A model generated the notes under the pieces. It was not told where the DNA came from and made no database searches. It saw only the letters and a program-made list of their open reading frames with translations. From Marinobacter qingdaonensis (GTDB lineage Bacteria; Pseudomonadota; Gammaproteobacteria; Pseudomonadales; Oleiphilaceae): a stretch of DNA of 64,000 nt. The stretch spans positions 1-64,000 of the forward strand of contig NZ_JAYDCJ010000005.1 of assembly GCF_034555935.1 (NCBI RefSeq). Direction: 5' to 3'. A program made the position numbers and the translations under genes. This document shows positions 12,808-22,444 of the stretch, piece after piece. The stretch's first letter is position 1, and every line of letters starts with the position of its first letter.

Positions 12808-14472
12808 CTATTTGCCGCTCTTCCATCCGTTGGTGATGGGATAGCGGCGGTCCTTGCCAAATCCTCTCTCGGTGATGCGCACGCCAATGGGCGCCTGCCG
12901 ACGCTTGTACTCGTTGATGTCCACCAGCCGGATTACCCGGTCCACGTCGGCGCGGGCAAAGCCCTCGGCCACGATGGCATCGGCACTGAAATCACGCTCG
13001 ACGTAGAGATTGAGAATCTGGTCCAGGATGTCGTAGCCCGGCAGACTGTCCTCGTCCTTCTGGTCCGGCGCCAGTTCCGCCGACGGCGGCCGGGTAATGA
13101 CCCGCTCCGGAATCACCGGCGACACCGTATTGCGGTAGTTGGCCAGGCGAAACACCAGGGTCTTGGGCACATCCTTCAGGACATCAAAGCCGCCGGCCAT
13201 ATCCCCGTACAGGGTTGAATAGCCCACCGCCATCTCGCTTTTATTGCCGGTGGTCAGCACCAGCGAGCCGAACTTGTTGGACAAAGACATCAACAGCACG
13301 CCACGCAGTCGGGCCTGCAGATTTTCCTCGGTGGTGTCCGGGCTGGTGCCCTCGAACGGTCCGGCCAGGCTGGCCATAAAGGCGTCGTACATCGGCTCGA
13401 TGGAGAACACGTCGTACTGGACGCCCAGCGCCCGGGCCTCGGCCTCGGCGTCTTCGAGACTCATGCTGGAGGTATACCGGAACGGCATCATGACTGCCCG
13501 TACCCGGTCGGGGCCCAGGGCATCCACCGCCACCGCCAGGGTGACGGCCGAATCAATGCCGCCGGACAGCCCCAGCACAACCGACTTGAAGCCATTCTTG
13601 TTGACGTAATCACGCACCCCGGTCACCAGCGCGCTGTAGACATTGGCCTCAACACTGGGCTCGGCCGGCAATGGCTGGGAGACTGGCTGGCAATGGTGTT
13701 CACACAGGAAGTCGACGGGGAAGAGCCCGTCGCTGAACTGCGGGGCCTCGACCACCAGCGCACCGGAGTGGTCAAAGACCATGGAACCGCCGTCGAACAC
13801 CAGTTCGTCCTGACCGCCGACCAGATTCACATAGACAATACTGACCCGGTTTTCGCGCGACTTGCGTTCAAGCAGGGCCTTGCGGCGGGCCTGTTTGTCC
13901 AGATCGTAGGGTGAGGCATTCAGGTTCAGAATCAGCCGCGCACCGGCAGCCGCCGCCTCCTCGACCGGACCGTCTTTCCAGATGTCCTCGCAGACGGTGA
14001 TGCCGACCGGGACACCCCGAATGTTCAGGGTGACCACATCGCCCCCATCGGCGAAGTAACGTTTCTCGTCAAAGACCTGGTAATTGGGCGGAAAGCGTTT
14101 GAAATAGCGGCCCGTGATGGCACCCTGCTCGATCACAACGGCGGCGTTGTAGAGCAGCGCACCTTCCCTGATGGGCGCGCCAATGACGATGGCCGGGGCC
14201 AGCTGCTCGTCCTGCAGACGCTGCAGGGCTTCCTGCACGCGCAGCTCGAGACTGGGCCGCAAGAGCAGATCCTCCGGGGGATAACCAGTCAGGCAGAGTT
14301 CCGGAAACACCACCACGTCGGCCTGGTGCTCCGTACTTGCTCGCCGGGCTGCCCCGATCACCCGCTCGGTATTGCCGGGAATGTCGCCCACCAGGAAGTC
14401 CAGCTGGGCCATAACCACCCGCAGATTCTGAGGGGATGGGGACGGGGTGGAAGCACTCCCGGAAACGGACAT
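12808..14472 (-). CDS. nadE: Glutamine-dependent NAD+ synthetase
   Basis: A 554-residue two-domain enzyme making NAD+ from nicotinate adenine dinucleotide. The N-terminal nitrilase-type glutaminase domain carries its Glu/Lys/Cys triad (FPELCLTGYPPEDLLL; VGITVCEDIW). The C-terminal ammonia-dependent synthetase has the PP-loop VLGLSGGIDSAV near residue 290. I chose the ATG at 14472 because GGAG lies 9 nt upstream; the open frame upstream is not family-like. A TATAAT sits at 14509-14514 on this strand. It is divergent from pilS. Confidence 0.93.
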   Translation of the reverse strand: MSVSGSASTPSPSPQNLRVVMAQLDFLVGDIPGNTERVIGAARRASTEHQADVVVFPELCLTGYPPEDLLLRPSLELRVQEALQRLQDEQLAPAIVIGAPIREGALLYNAAVVIEQGAITGRYFKRFPPNYQVFDEKRYFADGGDVVTLNIRGVPVGITVCEDIWKDGPVEEAAAAGARLILNLNASPYDLDKQARRKALLERKSRENRVSIVYVNLVGGQDELVFDGGSMVFDHSGALVVEAPQFSDGLFPVDFLCEHHCQPVSQPLPAEPSVEANVYSALVTGVRDYVNKNGFKSVVLGLSGGIDSAVTLAVAVDALGPDRVRAVMMPFRYTSSMSLEDAEAEARALGVQYDVFSIEPMYDAFMASLAGPFEGTSPDTTEENLQARLRGVLLMSLSNKFGSLVLTTGNKSEMAVGYSTLYGDMAGGFDVLKDVPKTLVFRLANYRNTVSPVIPERVITRPPSAELAPDQKDEDSLPGYDILDQILNLYVERDFSADAIVAEGFARADVDRVIRLVDINEYKRRQAPIGVRITERGFGKDRRYPITNGWKSGK

Positions 14473-14508
14473 AGTTTGGCTCCTATAACTCATTGCCACG
14501 AAAAGGCT

Positions 14509-14514
14509 ATTATA
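14509..14514 (-). promoter_or_regulatory. Candidate -10 element for nadE
   Basis: A perfect TATAAT on the minus strand about 37 nt before the nadE start. No good -35 is seen at 16-18 bp, so the call is weak. The site is nearly palindromic, and TATAAC on the plus strand could serve pilS. Confidence 0.35.
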
Positions 14515-14565
14515 ACCTCCCAAGTACAAGGATTTCTCCCGACCAGCAGCGGATTTGTTCAGACC

Positions 14566-16206
14566 ATGGCAGTACACCAACCTTCCCCGGCGCTCGCCAC
14601 CGCGAACCCCGGCTCCGACCAGCAACAGGTCAAGCTGTTCCGCATCTACAACCACTATCGGCTGGTGGTCAGTCTGATCCTGCTGGCCCTACTGTTCGTG
14701 GATCCGGTCAACTTCGACAGCCGGTTTCGCTTTCTCGATTACTACCAGGCCGGCGTCGCGGGCTATCTGGGCCTGAACGCGTTCATTGCGCTGATCATTT
14801 TGGCCGGCTTTCAGCCCAGCCGACGGCACATCACCCTGTCGATACTGCTCGATATCCTGGTCATGCACTGGCTGCTGCTCACCAGTACCGGCATCACCAA
14901 TGGCCTGGCCAACCTGGTTATCGTCTCGGTGGCCGCCGGCAACATCCTGACGCCAAGCCGGATGGGCGTGTTTTACGCCGCCCTAGCCGCCATATGCTCA
15001 CTCGGCATATCCGGCTGGGCGGTTCTGGCCCTGGGTCACTCCGGTGACGACATCGTGCGGGCTGGCTCGCTTGGCATCCTGTACTTCGCCGCCGCGTTCC
15101 TGCTGCAGTCGATCTCCCGCCGGATGCGCAGCAGCGAAGCCCTCGCCAGCAGCCGGGCCCAGAGCATCGCCGAGCTTGAACAGATCAACCGGCAGATCAT
15201 CCAGCGTATGCGCACCGGTATCTTGGTGCTGGATCGCCACGGCCAGATCCGACTGGCCAATGCCGCGGCCGAGGAACTGTTGTTTGGCGCTCACGCCCAT
15301 CAACCCAGCCAGCCGGACGCCCAGCGCACCCTGCCCCAGGTCCTGAAGCTCGGGCTTGAGACCTGGTTAAACGACCCGAACCGGCGCATCGAGCCATTCC
15401 AACCGTTTCCGACGTCTCCGGTTCTGCAGGCCAACTTTACCCGGCTCGACCAGGAACGGGGGGATCACATTCTGGTCTTCATCGAAGACATCAGCAAAGT
15501 GACCCAGCAGGCACAGCAGATGAAACTGGCCTCACTGGGCCGGCTGACCGCCGGCATTGCCCACGAAATCCGCAACCCCCTGGGCGCCATCAGTCATGCC
15601 GCGCAACTGATGGAGGAGTCCCCGAGCCTGGATAAGGCGGACCACCAGATGCTCGACATCATCCGCCGACACTCCCGCCGGGTGAACACCATTGTGGAAA
15701 ACGTGCTGGACCTGTCCCGTCGGCGCGCGGCGAACGCCGACCTGATCGACCTGGGCGATTGGCTGAAGCAGTTCCGCGCCGATTTCCTCCAGACCCAGGA
15801 CGATGCCGACACCACCTTCATCGACCTGGTGGTAGACGCCGACACACCGCCCGCGCGATTCGACCAGAGCCAGGTTGAACAGGTGATGGTCAACCTGTGC
15901 GACAACGGCTTGCGCTACAGTTTCCTGCGCACCGGTGAACGACGGATCAGGGTGCATGCCGGCGCGACGGTTGACGGTGAGCGGGCCTATGTCGATGTGC
16001 AGGATTTCGGCCCCGGTATCGCGGAGGAGCACCATGGCTCGGTTTTCGAACCTTTCTTTACCACCGACAAAGGCGGCACCGGCCTCGGTCTTTATCTGGC
16101 CCGGGAACTGTGCGAGTCTAATCAGGCCCATTTGTCCCTGGTCAAGGATGGACAGCCAGGCTGCTGTTTCCGCATCACCTTCGCTCATCCGGGACGGCTG
16201 ATTTAA
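14566..16206 (+). CDS. pilS: PilS, sensor histidine kinase of the type IV pilus two-component system
   Basis: A 546-residue membrane kinase. About six transmembrane segments occupy residues ~25-185, then a PAS-like region (TGILVLDRHGQIRLANAA), the HisKA box GRLTAGIAHEIRNPLGAI with the phosphorylated His, and an ATPase domain with DNGLRYS, FGPGI and GGTGLGLYLAREL. It controls pilA transcription with PilR and sigma54. I start it at ATG 14566; the frame continues upstream through the nadE promoter region but is not protein-like. pilR follows 37 nt after the stop. Confidence 0.93.
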   Translation: MAVHQPSPALATANPGSDQQQVKLFRIYNHYRLVVSLILLALLFVDPVNFDSRFRFLDYYQAGVAGYLGLNAFIALIILAGFQPSRRHITLSILLDILVMHWLLLTSTGITNGLANLVIVSVAAGNILTPSRMGVFYAALAAICSLGISGWAVLALGHSGDDIVRAGSLGILYFAAAFLLQSISRRMRSSEALASSRAQSIAELEQINRQIIQRMRTGILVLDRHGQIRLANAAAEELLFGAHAHQPSQPDAQRTLPQVLKLGLETWLNDPNRRIEPFQPFPTSPVLQANFTRLDQERGDHILVFIEDISKVTQQAQQMKLASLGRLTAGIAHEIRNPLGAISHAAQLMEESPSLDKADHQMLDIIRRHSRRVNTIVENVLDLSRRRAANADLIDLGDWLKQFRADFLQTQDDADTTFIDLVVDADTPPARFDQSQVEQVMVNLCDNGLRYSFLRTGERRIRVHAGATVDGERAYVDVQDFGPGIAEEHHGSVFEPFFTTDKGGTGLGLYLARELCESNQAHLSLVKDGQPGCCFRITFAHPGRLI

Positions 16207-16243
16207 CACGGTGCCAGAGGAGATTCGGCACCCGCAAAACAAC

Positions 16244-17650
16244 ATGGAAACTTCGACATCGATGACCACCCAGACCGCGCTGATTGTTGACGACGAACCA
16301 GATATCCGGGACCTGCTGGAGATCACCCTGACCCGGATGGGCATCACCGCCCTGACGGCACCGGACCTGAGCACGGCCCGCAAGTTACTGACCGACCACG
16401 CCTGCCAACTGTGCCTGACCGACATGAACCTGCCCGATGGCAACGGCATCGAACTGGTCCAATGGATTCAGGAACACGCGTCGGCAACCCCGGTTGCCGT
16501 CATCACCGCCTACGGCAACATGGACACGGCGATCGAATCCCTGAAGGCCGGTGCCTTTGACTTCGTGTCCAAGCCGGTGGAACTGCCCCGACTGCGGGAA
16601 CTGGTGAACAGCGCGCTCAAGCTGTCACCACCCAAGCCGGACCAGGACGAGGCCGTGGACGAACCCGGGCTGCTGCTGGGCGATTCGCCTCAAATCCGCA
16701 AACTCCGTACCCAGACCCGCAAGCTAGCCCGCAGCCAGGCCCCGGTGTTCATCAGCGGCGAGTCCGGCAGCGGCAAGGAGCTTGTCGCCCGGATGATCCA
16801 TCTGCAGGGGCCACGACGCGACGGCCCCTTCATTGCCGTCAACTGCGGGGCCATTCCCTCCGAACTCATGGAAAGCGAGTTCTTCGGCCACAAGAAAGGC
16901 AGCTTTACCGGTGCCGTTGAAAACAAGGAGGGGCTGTTCCGCTCCGCCAACGGTGGCACCCTGTTCCTGGACGAGGTAGCAGACCTGCCACTGGCCATGC
17001 AGGTGAAGCTGCTGCGGGCGATTCAGGAAAAAGCCGTACGCCCGGTGGGCGACACCAAGGAAGTGCCGGTGGACATCCGGGTACTCAGCGCCACCCACAA
17101 GAACCTGCCGGAACTGGTCCAGGAAGGCAGCTTTCGTCAGGACCTGTTCTATCGGATCAACGTGATCGAGCTGGGGGTGCCGCCGCTGCGCGAGCGTTGC
17201 GACGATGTCGAGTTGCTGTCGGGCCACATTCTCGAACGGATTGCCCGGGAGTATGAATGCCCGGCGGCGGAATTGACGCCGGCTGCTCTGAAGCAACTCA
17301 AAGCCTACGATTTTCCGGGCAATGTGCGAGAACTGGAGAATATTCTGGAGCGCGCCTACACGCTGTGTGACGCGGACCGGATTGATGCTGACGATCTACA
17401 TTTGGGCAATGGCATGCGGGCACCTGACGCCGCTCCGGGCCCGGGTGCGCAGGCCCTGCCGCAAGAGGGCGACAGGATCGCGGTGCCGGAGGGAGAAATC
17501 GACCTCGAAGGCTATCTGGAATCGATCGAGCGCCAAACCATCGAAAAAGCCCTGGAGGCAACCCGGTGGAACAAGACAGCGGCAGCAAAGCGCTTGGGGA
17601 TCAGCTTTCGGGCATTGCGGTATCGATTGAAGAAGCTGGGGATGGAGTAA
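16244..17650 (+). CDS. pilR: PilR, sigma54-dependent response regulator
   Basis: A 468-residue NtrC-family regulator: receiver domain with the phospho-accepting Asp in CLTDMNLPDGNG, AAA+ domain with Walker A GESGSGKE and the sigma54-contacting loop SFTGA, and a C-terminal Fis-type helix-turn-helix (NKTAAAKRLGISFRALRYRL). It activates pilin transcription when phosphorylated by PilS. The start is uncertain: GTG 16211, ATG 16244 and ATG 16262 are all in frame. I chose 16244; an AGAGGAG lies about 21 nt upstream, which is longer than usual. Confidence 0.93.
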   Translation: METSTSMTTQTALIVDDEPDIRDLLEITLTRMGITALTAPDLSTARKLLTDHACQLCLTDMNLPDGNGIELVQWIQEHASATPVAVITAYGNMDTAIESLKAGAFDFVSKPVELPRLRELVNSALKLSPPKPDQDEAVDEPGLLLGDSPQIRKLRTQTRKLARSQAPVFISGESGSGKELVARMIHLQGPRRDGPFIAVNCGAIPSELMESEFFGHKKGSFTGAVENKEGLFRSANGGTLFLDEVADLPLAMQVKLLRAIQEKAVRPVGDTKEVPVDIRVLSATHKNLPELVQEGSFRQDLFYRINVIELGVPPLRERCDDVELLSGHILERIAREYECPAAELTPAALKQLKAYDFPGNVRELENILERAYTLCDADRIDADDLHLGNGMRAPDAAPGPGAQALPQEGDRIAVPEGEIDLEGYLESIERQTIEKALEATRWNKTAAAKRLGISFRALRYRLKKLGME

Positions 17651-17766
17651 TTCCAGGGAACCCAGTCACAGTTTCAACTGAAGTTTCGTTACACGAACAG
17701 CGGAGACGTTAGGATAAAGGCCCGCGAAGGATTCGCGGATTATCCACATAAAACGGAGTTTCATGG

Positions 17767-18330
17767 ATGAAACACGCCCGCAAAGCGAGAGGATTCTCGC
17801 TGCTCGAGCTATTGATTACCCTAACGATTGTCGCCATCGTCGCAGCCTTTGCCCTGCCCTCGCTCAATTCGATACTACAAAGGGGCGAACAACGGGCGGC
17901 GCTGAGTGAACTGATCGCCATCATCAATCTGTCCCGCAATACCGCCATACAAGAACAAACCGCTGTCACCCTCTGCCCCATTGGAACCAACAGCAAATGC
18001 ACCAAGGACTGGAACCGTCCGCTGACTGCCTTTCGGGACCCCCAGCGAGCAAGAAAGATCGTTCACTCAGACCAGGTCTTGCGCATTCTCGAGTTGAGTT
18101 CTACAGGAACCGCCAAGGGCCGCACAGGTATTCGGGATTACTTTCGATTCCGCCCTTCCGGCTTCGCCGAAGAAGCCATTGGCAATATCGTTTGGTGCCC
18201 GAAAAACGGAGACAACCGCTTTGCCTCCCAAATCCGGATCAACATGGGAGGGAGGCCCTTTATCTCACAGGACAGTGACGGCGACGGCATTCCCGAGGAC
18301 ACTTATGGCAAGGCCATCACCTGTGGCTAA
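17767..18330 (+). CDS. fimT: FimT/GspH-type minor pilin
   Basis: A 187-residue type IV pilin-like protein. A short basic leader precedes the prepilin peptidase site G|FSLLELL, with Glu at +5, then the hydrophobic N-terminal helix and a GspH-type C-terminal domain (AALSELIAIINLSRNTAIQEQ). It lies 116 bp after pilR, the place where fimT sits in Pseudomonas aeruginosa, and is convergent with pilE (11 bp between stops). The symbol rests on position and family; FimT and FimU are hard to separate by sequence alone. No clear function is assigned to FimT in twitching, although DNA binding has been described for some homologues. Confidence 0.8.
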   Translation: MKHARKARGFSLLELLITLTIVAIVAAFALPSLNSILQRGEQRAALSELIAIINLSRNTAIQEQTAVTLCPIGTNSKCTKDWNRPLTAFRDPQRARKIVHSDQVLRILELSSTGTAKGRTGIRDYFRFRPSGFAEEAIGNIVWCPKNGDNRFASQIRINMGGRPFISQDSDGDGIPEDTYGKAITCG

Positions 18331-18341
18331 TCCCTCGCCTG

Positions 18342-18827
18342 TTACTTCTTCCAGGTTTGCTCCGCGCCGGATAATCCTCCGGAATTGTCCGCATCCCAGC
18401 CACGCGCGCCGTTGGAGCTCAGTTGAAGGAAGCCATCGCCCGCCTGCGGGCCGCCGGCAATGGGCACGGCCCTCAATTCGTAGCTGTTAGCGGTCAAATT
18501 GTAGATACGCAGGTTGTAGACGGCGTTGCCATCGGTGGGCGAGACACTGGCGAAGACAGATGCATCTGGCGCCGTGAGCGTGTTGCTGATCGTTGAGGTG
18601 CCCCCATCCGCTCCAATGTAGGAGTTATTCTGGGTATAAAACCGTTCCATCGCATTGGCAAAAGTAACCAGAGCACCTTGCGCGTCTGCGCGTCGGGTGC
18701 TCTGGACCTGGTCCATGTAACTGGGATAGGCAATGGCGGCGATGATGCCGATGATCGCAACCACGATCATCAGCTCAATCAACGTAAACCCTCTCTCTTG
18801 CGGTTTTTTTAGGCTCTTCAGACTCAT
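18342..18827 (-). CDS. pilE: PilE, type IV minor pilin
   Basis: A 161-residue minor pilin with leader ending G|FTLIELMIVVAIIG (Glu at +5) and an ComP/PilE-like globular domain. It is the last gene of the fimU-pilV-pilW-pilX-pilY1-pilE cluster, 17 bp after pilY1. Minor pilins prime pilus assembly at the inner membrane with PilY1. It is not the major pilin PilA, which is not in this window. Confidence 0.87.
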   Translation of the reverse strand: MSLKSLKKPQERGFTLIELMIVVAIIGIIAAIAYPSYMDQVQSTRRADAQGALVTFANAMERFYTQNNSYIGADGGTSTISNTLTAPDASVFASVSPTDGNAVYNLRIYNLTANSYELRAVPIAGGPQAGDGFLQLSSNGARGWDADNSGGLSGAEQTWKK

Positions 18828-18844
18828 AAAAATAAGATTCCCTA

Positions 18845-21800
18845 TTATTCTTCGTAGACTTCTCGCCAGCCGGACCGACCCAGAGTCTTGCCGCCACCGA
18901 GGTCAATTTTGGTCTGATCGACCTCACCATCGGACGCCTGCCGGTAAAGGTTATCGCCCAAAATATTCGAGTTCAAAATCATGGCATCGCCGTATCGAAC
19001 GCCAGCGATAACAGCATCATTCGAATCAATTTTGCCATCATTGTTTACGTCGAAGACCGGCTGTTTCGGTGTGGTGCCATCAAACCGAAGAGCCTGCGTC
19101 CAGCTGGTTCCACCACTCTGGCACAAACTCTGTGAGGGCGTAACAGTATTGAACAGCACGTACTCACCACGGACCAGTGGACTCTCAATAACCCGCTCAC
19201 CTTGCTCGGTGTTGAAGTCGACGTACCAACCACGACGTGCGCTTGCGCTTGTATCGGTCCAGTCAATGGAGTCGCCATCAATGGTGCGCACCTCGCGGCC
19301 AGACTCAGTGCTTTCTGTGATCGAACGGCCCTGCAATTGACTTCGCGTCACCGCACTGCCCCTATCCCAGACGCCATAGAAGCTTTGCTCCGCCGTGCTG
19401 CTGGGATCGCTGTCAGTCAGATAGCGACCAGTTCCAAAGAACACAAACAGGTTGGGATCACTACCCGCCGTGTTGTAGATGTTACGTCCCATCACCGGCG
19501 CAGTGGTGATCGGCTGGGCATTTCCAGAGGAATCCTCCGCGACAAAGAACGGCAAGTTGGTCGCGTTCGTGCTGTTGCCTGAGCGATAGGCGCTCCGCCA
19601 GGAATTCGCCGACCCGGTAGAAAGGTCCACAACCCACATGTTGCCGTCAAGATCGCCTGCGTAGACACGATCAACCACGCCATCGCGTACCTTGGCGCCA
19701 GAGTCATCTTTGAAATCAACCGCGCGAACCGGAGACAGGCCCGAACCAGATCCCTCAAGCTCGATGAACTTGTAGTCGCCTGAGTCCCAGCCGTCTTGGC
19801 CAGCCTGGATATCAAGCACGAACAGACCAGTTTTGCCGTTATCGCTGTTATAGCCATTGGGTACAAGCGCACTCCAACGGTAGTCGTTGTTGCCCCACTC
19901 CACCAGCGAAATCAACGGCGGCTCGGTGATGTAACCCAGATCCGGATGGGAGAACTCCCACATGAGCAGATTCTGAGCTTCGGTTGCCGTACCATCGAAT
20001 GCAGCGGGATCGGTCACATTCAGAGCGAAGAGGCCACGGCCACCGGCCCGCATGCCGCCAATCAGCACAGTCCGCCAATCCGCGCCACTTCCGCCAGCGG
20101 CACCGATGTACACATCCGACACAGCCGGCGACAAGTCCACGTAAAACCGATGCTGATAACCAGGATCACTGAGGTAATTTAGGCCCGAGTTGGTGGCGGA
20201 AGAAAAGGAAAAGCTAGGAATATAAGCAACAAGCTCGTCGCCGGTTTCCGCATTGAAACCGTGCAGCATGCCGTCGTTGGCGCCCACATACACCATGGGT
20301 GTCCGGCTAGCCTTGTCCTGCTTGAACGTTGAATAACGACCGGTGGATGCCGCGCCGAACGGATCACGATCGGGCCAACCACTGGCTGGCGCACCCACGT
20401 AGACGGGTGAGGAGTTCACCACATCGCCCAAGACAGTCGAGCGTTTGCGGAATTCACTGCCCTCCTTGGAGCGTTCCCCTCGAATAAACGCCAACCGGTC
20501 CTGACCAAGGTTGTCATCGTTCGGACCATCAAGGTCGTCCTGCTGCGCCGATGACAACTGGTTCCACAAGAAAGGCACGCCACCGCTGTTGTTGGTAACA
20601 ATGAAGCGATCAGCAGGCACCTGATCGTTGAGGGTATTCGCCGCATCCCAATTGATGTTGCCAATGCCTCCGGTCACCGGGTTGAGATAACGCGCAGCCA
20701 CTGAACCAGACCAGTCACCGCTGTTGAACGAGGCGGTGTAAACCTCACTGCCCTGCTCCAGAGTGGCGGTGTTGAAGGTTACGTTGGTGGCACTGCCGGT
20801 TGACCGAATGATGTCGCGGATGGCCGCTGACAGGGAGGCCCGCAACTGATCCACGTTGGCGGCGTTGTAGAACTGTCCTCGGCCGTTGACGGCCGCATGC
20901 AGGAGATCATCGACCTGTTCATTGCCCCAGGTCTTGCCGTTAGTCCCCCTTCCGCTCATATCGGCCGGCCAAGTCAGATCCGGGTCTGCCGCAAACGCCT
21001 CATACGCCGCGTTGACGGAGTTAACCCCTTTTCCGACAAATTTTTCACCAATGTTGCCAAAACCTACGGTGTAGGTGTTCATGTGCAGATCGGCATTGCA
21101 ATCGACTGAAGGATCGTAAGAAGGATCCGACGTCTCGACACGGGTTGGATTTAGGCTGTCGTAATTGGGATCACCTTCCTGTTTATAACAGCCTTCCGGG
21201 AGTTTAACTTGGCCCGCCTCGTAGGTCCCAGAGCGCAATCGGGTCTCGTAATACTTCATCGCAACATCGGCGAGTGTTCCAGATTCGCTGTCGGAGTAGG
21301 GTCTGCCATTGTCGCTGTCGGTATTTCCAACCCCGCTTACCGTCTCATTATTAAATCCGTCGGTGAAAAGAACGGTGAAATTCTTCTGACACTCAGCCTG
21401 GATGACATTGGAATTAGAATTAAACTGATTTCCGGCGTGTGCCAATGCCTTTCTGAGCGGCGTGCCACCCCCTGAATAGCCACTTCCAAACCGCTCGTAG
21501 GTATCATCCAGGAAATCGCCCCGCTCGGTGTCCAAGTCCTCCATAGGAATATCGCGCAGGTTGTGGATCCAGAAGGTGCCCACGCGAATCCCCGCCAATC
21601 CCTCTAGTGACTCCGCAATGGAAGCCCTGGTTGCATGGTGGATTCGGCGATAGTAGGTAAACCAGTTGGCAAAGTTCTGCAGATCAGACGCTGATGTTAA
21701 TGTCACTTTGCGTAGGCAGCCGTTATCCGGCGCCAACGCGTCGACACCCGAAGGAAGTGTTGTGTCCTCTGGGTAACCTGCCCAATCCTGGTAAAGTGTG

Positions 21801-22423
21801 GCGGTATAGTCTTCACCGCTCTTGGAATAGAGCTTAGGCTCTGGAGGATTCTGACACGAAAACGACACCCCGAAGTAAGTGTTGTTAACCGTCAGATCCC
21901 CGGTAACTTTTTCGAAATAGGTTGCAGGGAAAAAGGTGTTACCCGCTGTATCCGTCTGGTTCACGGTCAGGTCGAGCGTTCGGCTTGACGCAGATGTCGG
22001 CTCGAATTTCGCGCTGTTGGGGCTGGCGTCCAAGAAAGTTCGGTCCGTTGAATTCGGCCAGGGTTTGTAGTCAGACTCTGGATCGTAGTACAGCGCGTTG
22101 TACGCGTTCGACCTTAGGTAATAAAAATACCTGGAGAACGGAATTTGCCCGCTCCCACCTGTTCCGGTCAACCACCCCCCCACATTGTCAGAGGCAGAAT
22201 CACCCGCGTTAAACAGATATCTCGCACTACCCTGGTATAGGGTACTGACAACCTCAAAGTCCATACTGCCCGAGTCATCGACCGCGTACACGACGTTCGG
22301 TTTGGCAGACCCGGAAATGAAGAGCGGCTGATCGGCCAACGGCACATTGGCATATCCCATGGTTGGCAGGCTCAATCCAAGCCCCACCGCCAGGTTAAAC
22401 AGGCGACTATTCACTACGTTCAT
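18845..22423 (-). CDS. pilY1: PilY1, tip-associated type IV pilus adhesin
   Basis: A 1192-residue exported protein. The N-terminal signal peptide (to about YANVPLA) is followed by a von Willebrand A-like region with a MIDAS motif, DDSGS, at residues 49-53. The C-terminal half is the conserved PilY1 beta-propeller (KQDKASRTPMVYVGANDGMLHGF; YAGDLDGNMWVVDL), and a dockerin/EF-hand-like loop DVNNDGKIDSNDA starts near residue 1125. PilY1 sits at the pilus tip, takes part in calcium-regulated extension and surface sensing, and works with the minor pilins encoded upstream. The ribosome-binding site GGAGG is 6 nt before the ATG. It is longer than the family core because of the N-terminal adhesive part. 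Confidence 0.93.
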   Translation of the reverse strand: MNVVNSRLFNLAVGLGLSLPTMGYANVPLADQPLFISGSAKPNVVYAVDDSGSMDFEVVSTLYQGSARYLFNAGDSASDNVGGWLTGTGGSGQIPFSRYFYYLRSNAYNALYYDPESDYKPWPNSTDRTFLDASPNSAKFEPTSASSRTLDLTVNQTDTAGNTFFPATYFEKVTGDLTVNNTYFGVSFSCQNPPEPKLYSKSGEDYTATLYQDWAGYPEDTTLPSGVDALAPDNGCLRKVTLTSASDLQNFANWFTYYRRIHHATRASIAESLEGLAGIRVGTFWIHNLRDIPMEDLDTERGDFLDDTYERFGSGYSGGGTPLRKALAHAGNQFNSNSNVIQAECQKNFTVLFTDGFNNETVSGVGNTDSDNGRPYSDSESGTLADVAMKYYETRLRSGTYEAGQVKLPEGCYKQEGDPNYDSLNPTRVETSDPSYDPSVDCNADLHMNTYTVGFGNIGEKFVGKGVNSVNAAYEAFAADPDLTWPADMSGRGTNGKTWGNEQVDDLLHAAVNGRGQFYNAANVDQLRASLSAAIRDIIRSTGSATNVTFNTATLEQGSEVYTASFNSGDWSGSVAARYLNPVTGGIGNINWDAANTLNDQVPADRFIVTNNSGGVPFLWNQLSSAQQDDLDGPNDDNLGQDRLAFIRGERSKEGSEFRKRSTVLGDVVNSSPVYVGAPASGWPDRDPFGAASTGRYSTFKQDKASRTPMVYVGANDGMLHGFNAETGDELVAYIPSFSFSSATNSGLNYLSDPGYQHRFYVDLSPAVSDVYIGAAGGSGADWRTVLIGGMRAGGRGLFALNVTDPAAFDGTATEAQNLLMWEFSHPDLGYITEPPLISLVEWGNNDYRWSALVPNGYNSDNGKTGLFVLDIQAGQDGWDSGDYKFIELEGSGSGLSPVRAVDFKDDSGAKVRDGVVDRVYAGDLDGNMWVVDLSTGSANSWRSAYRSGNSTNATNLPFFVAEDSSGNAQPITTAPVMGRNIYNTAGSDPNLFVFFGTGRYLTDSDPSSTAEQSFYGVWDRGSAVTRSQLQGRSITESTESGREVRTIDGDSIDWTDTSASARRGWYVDFNTEQGERVIESPLVRGEYVLFNTVTPSQSLCQSGGTSWTQALRFDGTTPKQPVFDVNNDGKIDSNDAVIAGVRYGDAMILNSNILGDNLYRQASDGEVDQTKIDLGGGKTLGRSGWREVYEE

Positions 22424-22444
22424 ACAGCACCTCCAGAGTCGCCG

